Assembly (NCBI GenBank): GCA_949299545.1
Contig: CASGAM010000006.1
Coordinates: forward strand, 124,001 to 188,000
Origin: an uncultured Prevotellaceae bacterium
GTDB lineage: Bacteria; Bacteroidota; Bacteroidia; Bacteroidales; Bacteroidaceae
Reading direction: 5' to 3'
Length of the DNA: 64,000 bases
A program made the translations under genes and the position numbers. A model generated the notes under the pieces. It made no database searches and was not told the DNA's origin. It was given only the letters and a program-made list of their open reading frames with translations. Of the stretch, positions 46,536 through 55,148 are shown one piece after another (position 1 is the stretch's first letter; every line of letters begins with the position of its first letter).

Positions 46536-48227
46536 TTACTCAGGGAAGTCTTTTTTATCTATGAGATCCTTGGCCAGAGTGTCGCCGAGCGTGGCAGCTT
46601 TCTGCAGGTTTGCCATTCCTTCTTCGCGTTTCTTATTGTAGACCTGGCAGATACCCATGATACGATAGGCATCTGCATATTGTGGAGCCAATTTGATGGC
46701 ATTCTGGCAAGACTTGATAGCTTCCTCAAATTCTCCGATGCGGTAAAAGATGACAGCTCTTTCGGCGTGGTACAGCGGCTCGGTCGGTGCCATGCGTATG
46801 GCACGGTCAATGTCATCCATAGCCTGCTGATACATGCGGCTTTTCATCTCGGCCTGCTCCCTTATATAGTAGAAATTGGCATTTAGGTCGTTGGACATCA
46901 AACGTTCGTATGCGTTCAAGTCTATTATTGCTTCCTTGTAACGTTTGAGTTGGAGTAATGTATTAGCTCTTGACATGAGCGATTGGGCTGCTGCTTGAGG
47001 ATAAGGCTGTTTGAAGCATGCCACGGCACTGTCTTGCAATGCCAATATCTCCAGAGTGTCAGCGTCCATCATGGTTTTGCATTGGGCAGCATAAAGGAAC
47101 AGATCGGCCGATCTCATGTTGGTTTTGGTCAGTTCGACAAACTGGGCGTATGCTTTTTCATATGCTTTAAGTGCATAGTTGATCAGTCCGGCTTGGTAGA
47201 CATACAAGGGAAGGGAGTCCCGTTTGATGGCTTCTTCTGCCATGCTGATGGCTTTTTCCATATTCCAGTCTTTGTAAATCTGGTAATCCGGACGCAGGTT
47301 CAGTTGGTAAAGCATTTTGCCAAATGTGTAGTAAGTTTCTGCACTGTTGTTGTTCTTTTCTAAACTTGTTTCAATGTCGGCTTCCGCCTTTGCATAATTT
47401 CCATGGGCTAAATAGAAGTCAGCTCGTTGGGTATATGCATTCGGATTGGTTGGGAATTGTTCAATAAAAGCATCCAGATATTGCTGGTAGCTTGCGGAAT
47501 CGCTCATGCCGGCTGCCATATACAAGAATGTAGCTGCTTCGTCTTCTTCATCGGGAAGGGCTTTGCGGATGTGGATGCCGTTAAGGTCATTATCAGATGC
47601 AGACATCGCATTAATGCACAATGACGCGCCGTAGTTTACACCTATGGCATAGCCGTTGGATGAATTGCCGGTGGCTTGTTGTTGTATCATGGCCAGCAGT
47701 TCGCCTTCCTCGGTGAAGACAGGGCAGTTGACATATTTGTCATCAAACCCATTTTTCAGAGTGTAGTAATGGTAATCGTTGTTGAATGTTTGGATGTTCA
47801 GGAGTGTGTCACAGTGGCAGCCCGGACGTTCGCTTGTAGGGTAGGGCATGATGTAGACCGCTTCATGCTTTACCCCGGCTCTGTCGGCCATCTTCAGTGT
47901 AGCCGTCTTTTTGGGTGTCTCAACTTTAAACTTAACGACATCGTAAAGTGAACTGGCACCCATGATGGCTGACACGGGGTATTCCTTACCACCGGCATCG
48001 ATGACTTTGGCCGATGACGCACCTTTAAACAGCTGGTAGTTGGCTAAGGCAATACCGTCTTCACTGATATAGAATCCATTGCCGGAATGTAATAGATTGT
48101 CGTCCTGATCAAATGTGAAAACGGTGATTTGTGTTTTTTTTGCTTTTTTATACCATTTGGGTGTTTGTGCAGACATGCAAACGGTAGAGATGGCAATACA
48201 TGCCGTGATAAGTATTCTTTTTATCAT
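46536..48227 (-). CDS. Secreted pseudo-protease (trypsin-like fold) with TPR repeats
   Basis: A 563-residue exported protein with signal peptide MIKRILITACIAISTVCMSAQ. Residues about 30-215 resemble an HtrA-type chymotrypsin fold (SGNGFYISEDGIALANYQLF). The catalytic His position reads Gln, and the Ser region reads YVNCPVF where GNSGGP would stand; only the Asp (SLYDVVKFKV) is kept, so it should be inactive. Residues about 240-560 contain at least five TPR-like units (for example AYTQRADFYLAHGNYAKAEAD and AERAVIFYRIGEFEEAIKS, each split at the helix turn). A binding or scaffold role in the periplasm is likelier than proteolysis. It has its own promoter. Confidence 0.8.
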   Translation of the reverse strand: MIKRILITACIAISTVCMSAQTPKWYKKAKKTQITVFTFDQDDNLLHSGNGFYISEDGIALANYQLFKGASSAKVIDAGGKEYPVSAIMGASSLYDVVKFKVETPKKTATLKMADRAGVKHEAVYIMPYPTSERPGCHCDTLLNIQTFNNDYHYYTLKNGFDDKYVNCPVFTEEGELLAMIQQQATGNSSNGYAIGVNYGASLCINAMSASDNDLNGIHIRKALPDEEDEAATFLYMAAGMSDSASYQQYLDAFIEQFPTNPNAYTQRADFYLAHGNYAKAEADIETSLEKNNNSAETYYTFGKMLYQLNLRPDYQIYKDWNMEKAISMAEEAIKRDSLPLYVYQAGLINYALKAYEKAYAQFVELTKTNMRSADLFLYAAQCKTMMDADTLEILALQDSAVACFKQPYPQAAAQSLMSRANTLLQLKRYKEAIIDLNAYERLMSNDLNANFYYIREQAEMKSRMYQQAMDDIDRAIRMAPTEPLYHAERAVIFYRIGEFEEAIKSCQNAIKLAPQYADAYRIMGICQVYNKKREEGMANLQKAATLGDTLAKDLIDKKDFPE

Positions 48228-48367
48228 GTTTTGATTTGGTTTTGTTAAGTTTTAATTGGCCGGCAATGGATATGGTTGCCGTTTGTGGAAAATGAAGGCG
48301 GTGTTTGTTGGCAAATTGTTTGTGTCCACATGAAGTTTGACCGTCTTAAACGTGCATTCCTATTAAA

Positions 48368-48398
48368 CAAAGGTATAACAAATCTATGAAAATATCAA
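48368..48398 (-). promoter_or_regulatory. Promoter of the pseudo-protease/TPR gene
   Basis: On the minus strand GTTG (about 48399-48396), 20-nt spacer, TACCTTTG (48375-48368). The leader would be about 135 nt. Confidence 0.65.
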
Positions 48399-48508
48399 CC
48401 GGAATTTCAGAAATTCAGTAGTAATGCTTGTGAAAATGCCACTGAGTGTTCGGAGATCCGTTCGGCTGAACAGACTTCTTTTTTAAGGGTATTTATAGCC
48501 ATTCTGCT

Positions 48509-48590
48509 GCGACCTGTCGCTTCTACAACACGACCTGTCGCCTTGTAGAAGCGACAGGTCGTAAATTTTGTTGCGACAGGTCGCAATTTT
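48509..48590. repeat. Palindromic intergenic repeat, copy 2
   Basis: A perfect 19-bp inverted repeat (48510-48528 with 48543-48561) encloses a 14-nt loop. CGACCTGTCG occurs at 48510 and 48531, and its reverse complement CGACAGGTCG at 48552 and 48574: four half-sites spaced 21, 21 and 22 bp. Segment 48536-48590 aligns with copy 1 at 19729-19783. Confidence 0.75.
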
Positions 48591-48627
48591 ATAGCATGCC
48601 GGCCCTGCTTTTCATAATCAAAATAGT

Positions 48628-48660
48628 GGCATTTCCCCGATGCAGAAAATGCCTCTTTTT
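48628..48660. terminator. Hairpin with T-run downstream of recN
   Basis: GGCATTT (48628-48634) pairs with AAATGCC (48647-48653), followed on the plus strand by TCTTTTT. No plus-strand gene ends here. For recN, which reads leftwards, the T-tract is weaker (ACTATTTTG). The 505-nt gap 48228-48732 holds only this, the repeat and the promoter above. Confidence 0.35.
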
Positions 48661-48732
48661 ACCAAAGGACATGTACGCTTTTTATGGAGAAAAAAGATTA
48701 TGAGCAGTGGTGACCCTCCGTCGCATGATGTT

Positions 48733-50397
48733 TTATTGGGAACTTAGCAATGCTTTTGCATTGTTTATTGCAGCCTCAGTCAGATTCGTGCCACTAAGCA
48801 TGTGGGCTATTTCTTCTATACGTTGGTCTTCCGACAGACGAACTATATGGCTGGTAGTGCCATCTTCGTTGTCTTCTTTGTAGACTTTGTAGTGAACCTT
48901 GCCCCGCGCCGCGATTTGTGGCAGGTGTGTGATACTGATGACTTGCCGGTCGTGGGCACCCATTTCCTGCATGATCAGTGCCATTTTTTCTGCGATGCTT
49001 CCGGATACCCCTGTGTCTATTTCATCAAAGATGATGGTTGGCAGTTTGACTGCTCCGGTTATCATAGCTTTCAGTGAGAGCATGACGCGTGCAATTTCTC
49101 CCCCGGAGGCTACCTGTGTGATGGGCTGCAGGGGCATATTGCGGTTGGCGCTGAACAAGAAACAGACACGGTCCATGCCGGAGTCGTCGGGCTGCTCACG
49201 TTTTGACAGTTCTACTTTAAATTGTACATTGGGAATGCCCAGCGGTATTAATCTTTGCTGCATGCCGGCCTCGACTTTTTTTGCAGCTTCCGTCCGACGG
49301 GCGGTCAGGATGGCTGCTTGTGCGGTCAACGCTTTGTAGGCTTCATCAACTTTTCTTTTCAGTGAGGCTATTCGTTCGTCACCGTTGGTGATGGCGGACA
49401 GTTTCATGCGGAAGTCTTCTTCAATGGCGATTAACTCGTCGCAACTGTTGACGTGATGTTTTTGTTGGAGCGAATAGATTGTGTTCAAACGCTCTTCCAC
49501 AAAGGCCTGTCGTTCAGGATCGAAATCGATGCGTTCCACTTCGCTTGAGATGCTGTTGGCAATATCTTTCAGTTCGATGTAACATGATTCGATGCGCGAT
49601 GCCAACTCTCCTGACTGGGCATGGACTTTTCCGGTACGTGACAGCAAGGTGCTGCATTCTTTCAGCGCGTTGACAACACCGCCTTGTTCATTTTCCAGCA
49701 GGTTGTCTGCTTGGTAAAGAGCCTGTTTGATTTCTTCCGCATGCGTAAGCAAGTCGGCTTCTTGTTCCAGTTCATTTTGTTCGCCGGGTTTTAACGATGC
49801 TTTTTCCAGTTGTTCGAGCTGGAACACCAAATAATCCTCGTCTTCTTTGGCTTTCAGAACTTGCGTCTCGGCTTCTTCAAGGGCTTTGGCTGCCTGCCGG
49901 TATTTGCTGTATAACTTACTGTATGTGTCGCGTTCGGGTTTGTCACCGGCCAGTATGTCGATGACATTCAGTTGGAAGTCTTCTTTGTTGAGTAAAAGGT
50001 TTTGATGTTGTGAATGGATGTCAATAAGCATTTCCCCCAGTTCTTTTAGCAGACTGACTTGTATGGGGGTGTCGTTGACGAAAGCTCTGCTTTTTCCTGC
50101 TGCTGTCACTTCTCTTCGGATGATACATTCGCAACCGTCAAATTCCAGGTCGTTTTGTTCAAAGAATGCATCCATGGCGTAAGCTGACAGGTCGAAGCGG
50201 GCTTCTATGATACATTTGCCGGCATCTCCCTTGACGGTTTTGCTGTCTGCACGTTGGCCGAGCAATAGACCGATGGCGCCGAGGATAATTGACTTTCCGG
50301 CACCTGTTTCGCCGGTAATGACTGAAAAACCTTTCTCGAAGCGGATGTCTAAAGTGTCTATGAGTGCATAGTTCTTTATGAACAATGATTTTAGCAT
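48733..50397 (-). CDS. recN: DNA repair protein RecN
   Basis: A 554-residue SMC-like ATPase that acts early in double-strand break repair. The Walker A region GETGAGKSIILGAIGLLLGQ is near residue 29. Two long helical arms (about 150-210 and 310-375) flank the hinge. The signature QVASGGEIARVMLSLK is near 435 and Walker B TIIFDEIDTGVSG near 460. It is the last gene of the dnaN-exonuclease-coaBC-DUF4835-recN series, 6 nt after DUF4835. Confidence 0.96.
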   Translation of the reverse strand: MLKSLFIKNYALIDTLDIRFEKGFSVITGETGAGKSIILGAIGLLLGQRADSKTVKGDAGKCIIEARFDLSAYAMDAFFEQNDLEFDGCECIIRREVTAAGKSRAFVNDTPIQVSLLKELGEMLIDIHSQHQNLLLNKEDFQLNVIDILAGDKPERDTYSKLYSKYRQAAKALEEAETQVLKAKEDEDYLVFQLEQLEKASLKPGEQNELEQEADLLTHAEEIKQALYQADNLLENEQGGVVNALKECSTLLSRTGKVHAQSGELASRIESCYIELKDIANSISSEVERIDFDPERQAFVEERLNTIYSLQQKHHVNSCDELIAIEEDFRMKLSAITNGDERIASLKRKVDEAYKALTAQAAILTARRTEAAKKVEAGMQQRLIPLGIPNVQFKVELSKREQPDDSGMDRVCFLFSANRNMPLQPITQVASGGEIARVMLSLKAMITGAVKLPTIIFDEIDTGVSGSIAEKMALIMQEMGAHDRQVISITHLPQIAARGKVHYKVYKEDNEDGTTSHIVRLSEDQRIEEIAHMLSGTNLTEAAINNAKALLSSQ

Positions 50398-50403
50398 GGT
50401 TTC

Positions 50404-51330
50404 TTATTTCTTGATTTTTTCCCAATAGGTGCTTTGGGATGCGTTGATGGAGAACACGATGTCATAAACGCGTTCTTTTTCTTCTTTGGTTCCTTTACCG
50501 CTATATATGCTGACAAGTTCGTCGCGTTTGATGTCGGTTATGATCTGCGGTAACAGGCTTTGAGTTTTGTTCGTGTGGGCTGTCTTTAGTAGCTCCATTG
50601 CTGTTGTGATGGCTGTTCGTGCGGTATCCGTATTCTCCGCCATACGGTCTAGCCCCATCCGGTAGTACTGGTAGTTCATCTGACGGATAGGTTCCAGCCC
50701 GCCGTCCATATAGTCGTTGATGATGGCGAACCTGTTACGGCTGTCTTCAAAGGCTTTCCAACCCGGATAACCGAGATTTTGGGAATTGTTGGCCACGTCC
50801 ATGGCTGATTGTAGGACGTCTGTACCGCCGAGCGGCGACATGGTATCCATATCCATGCCGATGATAAGGTAAGCATAGTAAGCCAGCATGGCCGTAAGGT
50901 TGTTGTCAACTTGTTCCGGACGGAACTCTAACTGGTCAAATTGTTGGAAGTTGAAGTTGAAATTCTCGTCCTGTATGTTGAAGACCGTTGTTGAGTAGTT
51001 AGAGTTGTATACCGGGCGTGTGCTTTGTACCTGTATGCTGCCGGTGAAAGAATTGTCGGTTTCGCTGTATGTCTTCAGCGTTATGCTGAATGTGCAGTTA
51101 ATGCGTTCAAAGTCTTCATAAGTCATTCCTGTCCACTGTCGGTCGTTAAGAAAGGCTTTCACGGCGTTTTCCAAAGCCTCAAAGACCGCCTCCGTCGTGT
51201 TGGAGATCTGCGAACGGTTGATGACGACCCGTGCATTGAGTTCCTGAGAATATGCGGGGTGGGTGGTTTCTGTCAGCAGTGAAAGAAACGCAACGAGCAG
51301 GTGTGAATATCGCTTTAACGCAAGTTTCAT
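50404..51330 (-). CDS. DUF4835 family exported protein
   Basis: A 308-residue protein with a signal peptide (about residues 1-29, ending YSQ) and an extracytoplasmic domain that begins ELNARVVINRSQISNTTEAVF. The Bacteroidota DUF4835 family usually sits between coaBC and recN, as here (10-nt and 6-nt gaps). Its function is unknown; the conserved place in a DNA-metabolism operon is not explained by its export. Confidence 0.88.
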   Translation of the reverse strand: MKLALKRYSHLLVAFLSLLTETTHPAYSQELNARVVINRSQISNTTEAVFEALENAVKAFLNDRQWTGMTYEDFERINCTFSITLKTYSETDNSFTGSIQVQSTRPVYNSNYSTTVFNIQDENFNFNFQQFDQLEFRPEQVDNNLTAMLAYYAYLIIGMDMDTMSPLGGTDVLQSAMDVANNSQNLGYPGWKAFEDSRNRFAIINDYMDGGLEPIRQMNYQYYRMGLDRMAENTDTARTAITTAMELLKTAHTNKTQSLLPQIITDIKRDELVSIYSGKGTKEEKERVYDIVFSINASQSTYWEKIKK

Positions 51331-51340
51331 ATACGGTTCT

Positions 51341-52534
51341 TTAAAGCAGGCTTGCTAAATAGTTGACAATATCTTTGGCGACTTCTTTCTTGTTCTTCAG
51401 AGGGAATGGGATGTTTTCAGTCGCGCTGATGATGGAAATCTTGTTGGTGTCGTGGCGGAAGCCGGCGCCTTTGTCATTCAAAGAGTTGAGAACGATGAAA
51501 TCAAGGTTCTTTTTTTCAAGTTTCTGTCTGGCATGGTCTGCTTCGTCGTGTGTTTCCAGCGCGAAGCCTACGAGCCGCTGTTTGGACGTTTTCATTTGTC
51601 CCAAGGCTTGTGCTATATCTCGGGTAGGCTTGAGATGTATGGTCAGGTCATCGCTGCCACGTTTGATTTTTTGTTCTGCGGTTTCAGCCGGTGTAAAGTC
51701 GGCTACGGCGGCGCATAGGATGGCGGCATCCATGTTCGGAAAATGTTTGGTGGATGCTTCATACATTTCTTCTGCAGACTCAACGTTAAAGCGCCGTATG
51801 TTGGGATGGACGGTTGTCAGAGAAACGGGGCCGCTGACGAGGGTTACTTCCGCCCCTTTGTCAGCACAGGCTTCAGCCAATGCATAACCCATTTTGCCGG
51901 ATGAATAGTTGCCGATAAAACGTACTGGATCGATTTTTTCATAAGTTGGGCCGGCCGTTATCAGTATTTTTTTACCGTGCATGCTGTTACTTTCAGCGAA
52001 AAAGTCTTCTAAGATCCTGATGATTTTTTCCGGCTCTTCCATTCGCCCTTTTCCTTCGAGATGGCTTGCAAGTTCGCCGCATGTAGGCTCAATGATATGA
52101 TTCCCATACCGTCGGAGCGTTGCAAGGTTGGTTTGCGTTGACGGGTGCGCATACATGTCCAAATCCATGGCCGGTGCCAAAAAGACCGGTGCTTTCATGG
52201 ACAAGTAAGTTGTTATGAGCATGTTGTCGGCTATGCCATTAGCCATTTTCCCGATAGTGGAGGCCGTAGCCGGAGCTATGACCATGGCATCGGCCCACAG
52301 ACCTATGTCGACGTGGCTGTTCCACGTCCCGTCACGTTGCGAAAAAAATTCGCTGATGACGGGTTTGCTCGTAAGTGCCGACAAAGTGATAGGGGTGATA
52401 AATTCCTTGCCGGCCGGTGTTATGACCACCTGCACTTCGGCACCTTTCTTTATAAGACCTCTTATAAGGTAACATGCTTTGTATGCGGCAATGCTTCCGG
52501 TTATACCCAGTACGATTTTTTTTCCTTTCAACAT
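51341..52534 (-). CDS. coaBC: Bifunctional phosphopantothenoylcysteine decarboxylase/synthase
   Basis: A 397-residue coenzyme A biosynthesis enzyme. The N-terminal CoaC flavodoxin-like part has GITGSIAAYKACYLIRGL near residue 9 and APAMDLDMY near 119. The C-terminal CoaB part has ITAGPTYEKIDPVRFIGNYS near 191 and SSGKMGYALAEA. It condenses phosphopantothenate with cysteine using CTP, then decarboxylates the product. It lies 10 nt after the exonuclease gene in the dnaN operon. Confidence 0.96.
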   Translation of the reverse strand: MLKGKKIVLGITGSIAAYKACYLIRGLIKKGAEVQVVITPAGKEFITPITLSALTSKPVISEFFSQRDGTWNSHVDIGLWADAMVIAPATASTIGKMANGIADNMLITTYLSMKAPVFLAPAMDLDMYAHPSTQTNLATLRRYGNHIIEPTCGELASHLEGKGRMEEPEKIIRILEDFFAESNSMHGKKILITAGPTYEKIDPVRFIGNYSSGKMGYALAEACADKGAEVTLVSGPVSLTTVHPNIRRFNVESAEEMYEASTKHFPNMDAAILCAAVADFTPAETAEQKIKRGSDDLTIHLKPTRDIAQALGQMKTSKQRLVGFALETHDEADHARQKLEKKNLDFIVLNSLNDKGAGFRHDTNKISIISATENIPFPLKNKKEVAKDIVNYLASLL

Positions 52535-52544
52535 GTCGGTTGTG

Positions 52545-53315
52545 TTATCTTTTTATGGCTTCAAGACGGATTTGTGTCAATACTTGTTTGGTATTACGGG
52601 CGAAATCGCCTTGTATCATCCAGCCGTAATAACCGGGGTCGACCTTTAATATGTCAGCAACCTTTTGGCCCTTGTATTTTCCGAAATTGAAAACTATTTC
52701 ACCTTTTTCGTTATAGACCATGCGCCCGGCAAAATCAACATTGTCGCTCATGCGTGAAAATTCAGATAAAAAGGTCATGTCGTTCTGAAGTTCCTCAGGA
52801 TAATGGTCGAGTTGAGCCATGAGGACTTCGTATGTGGCCCGTGTGTCGGCAAGTGCCGAATGGGCGTTTTCAAGGTCTTTGTTACAATAGAACTTATAGG
52901 CAGCACTCAGGGTGCGGCGTTCTAATTTGTGGTATATGTTTTGTACGTCTATGAATTTACGTTTACGCAGATCGATGTCTATCCCGACGCGGAGAAATTC
53001 TTCAACAAGTAGAGGAACATCAAACCGATTGGAGTTGAAGCCTGCGATGTCACAGCCTTCAAATGTATTTGCAAGAGTCTTGGCTATATCTTTGAACGTC
53101 GGACAATCGACCACGTCAGCATCATAAATACCGTGTATGGCTGAAGAACTTTCCGGTATGTGCATTTCCGGATTGATTCGCATGCTTTTCGATTCCTCAT
53201 TACCATTGGGGTAAACCTTGATGTAGCATAGTTCTACGATTCTATCAAATACAATATTTGTACCTGTCGTCTCCAGGTCGAAAAAGATGATGGGGACTTT
53301 CAAATTTAGTTTCAT
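52545..53315 (-). CDS. DEDDh 3'-5' exonuclease (DNA pol III epsilon/ExoX-like)
   Basis: A 256-residue exonuclease. Exo I reads FFDLETTGTNIVFDRIVELC near residue 11, Exo II GFNSNRFDVPLLVEEF near 98, and Exo III HSALADTRATYEVL near 154, the His-containing DEDDh form. The last 60 residues carry FNFGKYKGQKV, a short C-terminal DNA-binding region also seen in ExoX-like proteins. Placed 15 nt after dnaN, it may be a proofreading subunit or a clamp-associated exonuclease. Confidence 0.9.
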   Translation of the reverse strand: MKLNLKVPIIFFDLETTGTNIVFDRIVELCYIKVYPNGNEESKSMRINPEMHIPESSSAIHGIYDADVVDCPTFKDIAKTLANTFEGCDIAGFNSNRFDVPLLVEEFLRVGIDIDLRKRKFIDVQNIYHKLERRTLSAAYKFYCNKDLENAHSALADTRATYEVLMAQLDHYPEELQNDMTFLSEFSRMSDNVDFAGRMVYNEKGEIVFNFGKYKGQKVADILKVDPGYYGWMIQGDFARNTKQVLTQIRLEAIKR

Positions 53316-53330
53316 TGTGTAGCAGCTGTT

Positions 53331-54455
53331 TTATTCATTCAACATCATAGGCATCAGGAGCATCAGCATTTCTTCATTTTCATTTTGCTCTACGGGAACA
53401 AGAACGCCGGCACGACTCGGGTCTGCCAATTCGATAAGTACGTTATCTCCTACCAAGTTGTTAAGAATGTCGACAAGGAATGTTCCGCTGAAACCAATAT
53501 TGATGACGTTACCTTGATAACTGCATGGCAACATTTCTTCTGCTGACGTCGAAAAGTCGAAGTCTTGTCCGGATACGATGATTTTGTTGTCTTCAAGATG
53601 CAACTTGACGAGAGCACTGCTTTGACTGGAGAATACCAATATACGCTTGATGGTACTCAGGAATGCTTGACGATCGACGGTTACATGATAAGGGTTTTGA
53701 GTCGGGATGACAGAATTGTAGTTTGGATATCTACCTTCTATCAACCTACATATAAGTTTTGCGGACTCTAAATGTATGACTGCATTTCTTTGGTTGAAGT
53801 TTATTTTTACGTCGTTACTTTCCTTTGGCAGAAGGTTTTTCAAGAGAGAAGCTGGTTTTGGAGGCAAAATGAAATTGGATGGTGCATTGCCTTGTATGCT
53901 TGTGTTCTTTATCCTGACTAATTTACGACCGTCGGTTGCAACAAAGTATACGCCATCCGGTTGTATATCAAAATAAATGCCGTTCATTACTTGCCTGATC
54001 TCATCGTTTCCTGTAGCAAAAGTACAGTGACTGATGCCACTTAATAGAGCTTCGGGCTGGAATAAGACAGTTTCCATGTCTTCTTCGTTGATTGGCATTA
54101 TAGGGTATTCGTCAGCGTTTTGTCCGACAATATTGAAATGCCCGTTCTGGTAGTTTGCTGTGATTTCCATGTTGTCGAGATTTATTTCAAACTCGATGGG
54201 TTGCTCGGCAATTTCTTTCATGGATTCCTGAAGCGTGCGGGCATTTATGCAGAAACTGGCGTCACTGTCGTTGTCTATGATGTCAAGCCACGTAATTAAC
54301 GTAGTTTCGCTGTCTGAAGCAGTAATGGTGAGGGTCTTATCTTTGATTTCAAAAAGGAAACAGTCTAAGATAGGAATCGGACTCTTGGAGTTGATGACGC
54401 GACCGATTGACTGTAAACGAGTGAACAGTGTTGTACTGGATAATACAAATTTCAT
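53331..54455 (-). CDS. dnaN: DNA polymerase III subunit beta (sliding clamp)
   Basis: A 374-residue three-domain clamp. I start at ATG 54455 (MKFVLSSTTLFTRLQSIGRV), the family start; a longer in-frame extension to 54545 would be hydrophobic and overlap the promoter. Other recognisable segments are FATGNDEIRQVMNGIYFD near residue 152 and the C-terminal LLMPMMLNE, like the usual VVMPMRL end that forms the partner-binding pocket. It is the first gene of a five-gene leftward operon with a consensus promoter. Confidence 0.97.
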   Translation of the reverse strand: MKFVLSSTTLFTRLQSIGRVINSKSPIPILDCFLFEIKDKTLTITASDSETTLITWLDIIDNDSDASFCINARTLQESMKEIAEQPIEFEINLDNMEITANYQNGHFNIVGQNADEYPIMPINEEDMETVLFQPEALLSGISHCTFATGNDEIRQVMNGIYFDIQPDGVYFVATDGRKLVRIKNTSIQGNAPSNFILPPKPASLLKNLLPKESNDVKINFNQRNAVIHLESAKLICRLIEGRYPNYNSVIPTQNPYHVTVDRQAFLSTIKRILVFSSQSSALVKLHLEDNKIIVSGQDFDFSTSAEEMLPCSYQGNVINIGFSGTFLVDILNNLVGDNVLIELADPSRAGVLVPVEQNENEEMLMLLMPMMLNE

Positions 54456-54485
54456 GTTATAGGGCTTTATTTGTTTTCTTATCAA

Positions 54486-54517
54486 CAAAAATACATATAA
54501 TAGAATTATTGTACAAA
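54486..54517 (-). promoter_or_regulatory. dnaN promoter
   Basis: On the minus strand TTTG (54517-54514), 20-nt spacer, TATTTTTG (54493-54486), 31 nt before the dnaN ATG. Confidence 0.7.
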
Positions 54518-54588
54518 AAAAACAATTAAAAATTGGTGAAACCAAAATTTTAATCGTAACTTCGCCGTGCTAATAATAATGGAATAAT

Positions 54589-54963
54589 ATGGAAATTACA
54601 GGTAAGATTATAGCCGTATTGCCCGCACGTAGCGGAACATCAGCCCGTACCGGAGCTGAATGGAAAGTGCAGGAATATGTGTTAGAAACGCAAGAGCAGT
54701 ATCCACGTAAGATGTGTTTTGACGTTTTCGGTTCAGACAAAATAGATCAGTTTGCCATACAGTTGGGTGAAACGTTGACCGTGTCGTTTGATGTGGATGC
54801 CCGAGAGTATCAGGGACGTTGGTACAACAGTATCAGGGCATGGAAGATTGAGCGTGCAGCCGCTCCACAAGAAGCGCCTGCCGGTATGACGCCTTTCCCA
54901 CCGGTAACAGAGGCTCCGGTAGATTTCTCTGCGGGGGCATCTAATGATGACCTTCCTTTTTGA
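54589..54963 (+). CDS. DUF3127 family OB-fold protein with SSB-like acidic tip
   Basis: A 124-residue protein. Residues 1-90 are a DUF3127 domain (MEITGKIIAVLPARSGTSART, split; then WKVQEYVLETQEQYPRKMCFDVFG), a small OB-like fold found mostly in Bacteroidota. A Pro/Ala-rich linker follows, and the protein ends ASNDDLPF. That acidic tip copies the DDDIPF end of SSB, used to recruit DNA-repair and replication enzymes. It is divergent from the dnaN operon. A nucleic-acid role is plausible by inference; the family has no established function. A terminator follows. Confidence 0.85.
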   Translation: MEITGKIIAVLPARSGTSARTGAEWKVQEYVLETQEQYPRKMCFDVFGSDKIDQFAIQLGETLTVSFDVDAREYQGRWYNSIRAWKIERAAAPQEAPAGMTPFPPVTEAPVDFSAGASNDDLPF

Positions 54964-54986
54964 TAGTAAACGATGGATTGTCATAG

Positions 54987-55017
54987 CCGGCTTGCAGAAA
55001 TGTGAGCCGGTTTTTTT
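54987..55017 (+). terminator. Terminator of the DUF3127 gene
   Basis: CCGGCT (54987-54992) pairs with AGCCGG (55005-55010), followed by seven T. Confidence 0.8.
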
Positions 55018-55083
55018 ATCGCGTAAAAGAGGAGCTATGGTACTAAATGAGGAAATTTAAAGCCATGTTCTGAATATAGAAAA

Positions 55084-55116
55084 GGGGAGAGTTGCCTTAA
55101 TATGGCAATTCTCCCC
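55084..55116 (-). terminator. Terminator of the RND efflux operon
   Basis: A 13-bp stem GGGGAGA-GTTGCC/GGCAATTCTCCCC with one G-T pair and a 7-nt loop, followed on the minus strand by TTTTCTAT; 33 nt after the last gene. Confidence 0.75.
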
Positions 55117-55148
55117 AACGAATGAAAATGAGATATTGACTGTTTAAC

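Noticed and set aside
52545-53315. Assigning the exonuclease as dnaQ
   Set aside because: DEDDh motifs are clear, but the C-terminal region is ExoX-like and no polymerase link is shown, so no symbol was given.
54456-54545. N-terminal extension of dnaN
   Set aside because: Would cover the promoter; the family start is the ATG at 54455.
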